Made by a program: the position numbers and the translations under genes. Source: Neokomagataea anthophila (GTDB taxonomy: Bacteria > Pseudomonadota > Alphaproteobacteria > Acetobacterales > Acetobacteraceae). Taken from it: a DNA stretch of 64,000 nt. The DNA is taken from NCBI RefSeq assembly GCF_018122595.1, contig NZ_JAGRQH010000006.1:53920-117919 (forward strand), read 5' to 3'. The notes under the pieces were generated by a model. It worked only from the letters and a program-made list of their open reading frames with translations. It was not told the DNA's origin and did not search any database. Below, one piece after another: positions 61,897 through 64,000 of the stretch. Numbering within the stretch: the first letter of the stretch is position 1; the number at the start of each line of letters is the position of its first letter.

Positions 61897-63090
61897 TCAG
61901 CTTCGACGTTGCCCCAAAGCGCGGCTAATGCCTATCCCTACGAGGCTGCAAAATGCTGCGGTTAAAAACATTATGGTGTAATTACTGTACTCGATAATTT
62001 GCCCAAGCAAGAGACCTGAGCAGGCAATCGCTAAGTCGATAAAGATAGAATATGCGCCTAAGGCGGCCCCACGGTTTTGTGGACCAGCACGGTTCACGGC
62101 CAAGACGCCCAAGGCAGGGAAGAGGAGTGAGAAGCCTGCTCCGGTTAGGGCTGCACCAATCACTGAGGCAATAGGAGTATGCACAAACCCTAAGAGGGCT
62201 AAGCCTACAGCTTCGACGCTGAGAGAAACAATAGCTACGTTTGCACCGCCGCGCCGGCCAATTTGGGATGCAAAGAGAAAGCGAATAGCGACGAATACAA
62301 CGCCGAAAACGGTCAGTGTGTGCCCTGCGCCTGACCAGTGATGGACCTCGTAATAGAGCGCTAGGAAGGAGGAGATGGCACCGAACCCAATACCGCCCAT
62401 AGCCAAAGCCATGCCGTGAGGGAAAACGAGGCGTAGGGCGGATTTGAAGGGAAGGGGTTTATCGGTGGAGGGTAGGGGTTTTACGCCTGTGTAGAAGGCA
62501 ATGATGATAAGGCCGAGTAGTGGCAGGAGTGCGGAGAGGCCGCCTACGCTGTTTAATCCACCAAAGGGCATGGCCAAATGTGCAAGTGCCGCGCCGACGG
62601 GTGCCCCAAGGGCGATGCCGCCATAAGAGCAGATACCGTTCCATGAAATGGCAACGGATGTATTTTTTGCTCCGACGCGACGAATATTCCAGACAATAAC
62701 CCCTGTAGCGGCCCAGCTTTCAGCCCACCCTAAGAAAAGTCGGCTGAGAAAGATAATGGCGAGTGAGAGGGCAGGAAGGTGTGCGAGAAGTCCTGCGCCG
62801 AGCATTGCGACCCCTGAGAGCTGGCAGGCGATGAGGCCGATGACGACGACAGGTTTGGGGCCGCGACTATCGACTAATCGTCCTGCTGAGGGGCGCGCTG
62901 CAAATGTAGCGAGGTATTGGAGCGAAAACGCAAGGCCCGCGATGGTTGTGCTGTAGCCGAGGGTATTTTGTACAAAAATCGTCAGGACTGCGTTGGGTAG
63001 ACCGATGACGATATATACTAGCAGGTTGAACAAAACGACGGCAAGAACCCGTTGGGTCGGTGATGTCACCGGGGTGTCTTCCGCAGTCAT
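61897..63090 (-). CDS. MFS transporter
   Basis: 397 residues with twelve membrane helices and the MFS loop motif GRLVDSRGPKPVV between helices 2 and 3. AGGAG lies 9 bases before the ATG. Sequence type resembles drug or sugar exporters (AraJ/YhhS-like), but the substrate is not evident. Upstream gene of a pair with LOG. Confidence 0.88.
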   Translation of the reverse strand: MTAEDTPVTSPTQRVLAVVLFNLLVYIVIGLPNAVLTIFVQNTLGYSTTIAGLAFSLQYLATFAARPSAGRLVDSRGPKPVVVIGLIACQLSGVAMLGAGLLAHLPALSLAIIFLSRLFLGWAESWAATGVIVWNIRRVGAKNTSVAISWNGICSYGGIALGAPVGAALAHLAMPFGGLNSVGGLSALLPLLGLIIIAFYTGVKPLPSTDKPLPFKSALRLVFPHGMALAMGGIGFGAISSFLALYYEVHHWSGAGHTLTVFGVVFVAIRFLFASQIGRRGGANVAIVSLSVEAVGLALLGFVHTPIASVIGAALTGAGFSLLFPALGVLAVNRAGPQNRGAALGAYSIFIDLAIACSGLLLGQIIEYSNYTIMFLTAAFCSLVGIGISRALGQRRS

Positions 63091-63203
63091 AGGTCTGTTC
63101 TCCTGAGTGTGGTGGTTGTTGTATCTAACTTAAAGAGGAGCGTTTCGTCCTGAATGACAGTGCATTAAGCCAGTTTTGCCCGCACGTCACGGAGGAGTTA
63201 ACG

Positions 63204-63236
63204 ATGACTGAGAAAAGAATATCCGATCTCTTTTAA
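63204..63236 (+). CDS. possible 10-codon micro-ORF
   Basis: ATG at 63204 reads MTEKRISDLF then TAA, with a very strong ribosome binding site (GGAGGAG, 6-base spacing). Its stop lies at the edge of a hairpin (AACGCCG with CGGCGTT, 63235-63259). It is the only plus-strand frame between MFS and DUF2501. May be chance or a gene remnant. Confidence 0.2.
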   Translation: MTEKRISDLF

Positions 63237-63269
63237 CGCCGCGTTGGAAGGCCGGCGTTCAAGATGTGT

Positions 63270-63755
63270 TTACAGGATATTTTGCAGTCGGCTTTGGATC
63301 AGTGAGCAAGCTTTCTGGCGGAGCGGTTCAGCTAAAGAAGAGAGCGAGAATTGTTGTTGTGTGTTGTTGGCGGCTGTTTGCAGGATGCCTTGCTGGCCTG
63401 CTGCGTAAGAGGCGTTGCTGCTGACGCCTGCTTGTTGTGTGGCGGTTGATAGTAGGGAAGATGCATTCCCGGATGTGAGGTTGTTGGTAACGCAGTATTT
63501 TAAGACGCCAGCTAGGTTGGAAGTTGAGCTGTTGGAGAGGCTTGGTAGCTTCAGGCTATTACCAAAGGTACCGAGGCTATTGGCTAAAGAGTTGCTGGCG
63601 GATTGTGATGCAGCACCAAATGCTGATGTTGCTGCGCTCTGGAGGCCTGCCCCTTGGTTTGCAGCAGAGTTTGTCGCGTCACAGGCGCTTAAGCTGAACA
63701 CTGCTGCGAGTGCGCTAACAGAAAGAAGGGCTGGGAGGCGAAAGGTTTTGGTCAT
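63270..63755 (-). CDS. DUF2501 secreted protein
   Basis: 161 residues. Signal peptide with a cysteine just after (SALAAVFSLSACDA), so possibly a lipoprotein. Ser/Asn/Ala-rich middle, then the DUF2501 part: NLAGVLKYCVTNNLTSG and AEPLRQKACSLIQSRLQNIL, with two conserved cysteines likely bridged. Similar to E. coli YjjA, of unknown function. Confidence 0.8.
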   Translation of the reverse strand: MTKTFRLPALLSVSALAAVFSLSACDATNSAANQGAGLQSAATSAFGAASQSASNSLANSLGTFGNSLKLPSLSNSSTSNLAGVLKYCVTNNLTSGNASSLLSTATQQAGVSSNASYAAGQQGILQTAANNTQQQFSLSSLAEPLRQKACSLIQSRLQNIL

Positions 63756-63928
63756 CAGAGGTTATTCCTCAATCTATCATCATTAAGATGCGGAACGTGT
63801 TTGTGTGTTCCCACACCAGAGTAACGCAACATCTGCTGAAAGTGAGCGAGGAGAATGTGAATTTTATGGCGGCGGATTGAAGGGGTTATGTGCTGCTGGA
63901 AAGTTTTTGTTTTTTTTCATTTTTATGA

Positions 63929-63957
63929 TTGACGTTTGTTTTATGGGTGTTTATAAG
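63929..63957 (+). promoter_or_regulatory. strong outward-facing sigma-70 promoter
   Basis: TTGACG, a 17-base spacer and TATAAG, preceded by an A/T-rich block (63906-63926) like an UP element. Transcription would start near 63964 and leave the window; such promoters often drive rRNA, tRNA or other highly expressed genes. Confidence 0.55.
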
Positions 63958-64000
63958 CCGCTTCACCGCACTGGACGGGTCCTTTTGAGGGTTTGGCATT

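Overview
The window looks like chromosomal DNA of an acetic acid bacterium (Acetobacteraceae, Alphaproteobacteria). The pointers are a Zymomonas-type pyruvate decarboxylase, an F0 ATP synthase operon with the alphaproteobacterial atpI-atpB-atpE-atpF'-atpF order, a stand-alone TSCPD (ribonucleotide-reductase-like) protein, a short NAD kinase, a DUF2155 protein and a flagellar set with FlhF/FlhG. Base composition is moderate, with many T-ending codons, apart from AT-rich patches inside two glycosyltransferase genes. I cannot name the genus. I saw no tRNA, rRNA, insertion sequence, prophage or CRISPR array.

Layout. 1-6.8 kb: end of pstS, a small secreted protein, pdc divergent from katA, then lgt-pgeF and ubiK. 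6.9-13.6 kb (minus strand): an ArnT-like GT39, a GT2 glycosyltransferase, the F0 genes and the TSCPD protein. 13.9-18.0 kb (plus): mlaD, a small unknown gene, DUF2155, dsbB, nadE. 18.1-25.9 kb: the accessory-looking part, where a cysteine-free beta-repeat protein with RTX-like motifs lies between two large multidomain glycosyltransferases that share a GT-B module, followed by an RgpF-type protein. 26-30.6 kb: sucA (no sucB beside it), a 2-oxoglutarate/Fe(II) oxygenase and asd. 30.8-38.7 kb: flagellar fliF-fliG-fliH-fliN-flhA-flhF-flhG. 38.7-48.9 kb: a nitrilase-family amidase, nadK, a minus-strand trio (AEC transporter, low-molecular-weight phosphatase, 2-hydroxyacid dehydrogenase), an oligopeptidase, a secreted lipase, rpmJ and a TPR protein. 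49-52.4 kb: dnaK-dnaJ. 52.4-58.4 kb: an unknown lipoprotein, a GT4, a DMT exporter, dcd, murA and msrC. 58.5-64 kb: a TonB-dependent receptor, a LOG protein, an MFS transporter, DUF2501 and an outward-facing promoter.

How the genes fit together. Much of the window serves the cell envelope: lipoprotein lipidation (lgt), peptidoglycan precursor and editing (murA, pgeF), lipid and saccharide transfer (GT2, GT39, GT4, RgpF), lipid asymmetry (mlaD) and disulfide formation (dsbB). Redox and stress functions include katA, msrC, dnaK/dnaJ, nadE and nadK. The best candidate for something not well described is the glycosyltransferase / beta-repeat protein / glycosyltransferase block. It could decorate or build a secreted surface layer or biofilm protein, but that is inference from gene order and composition.
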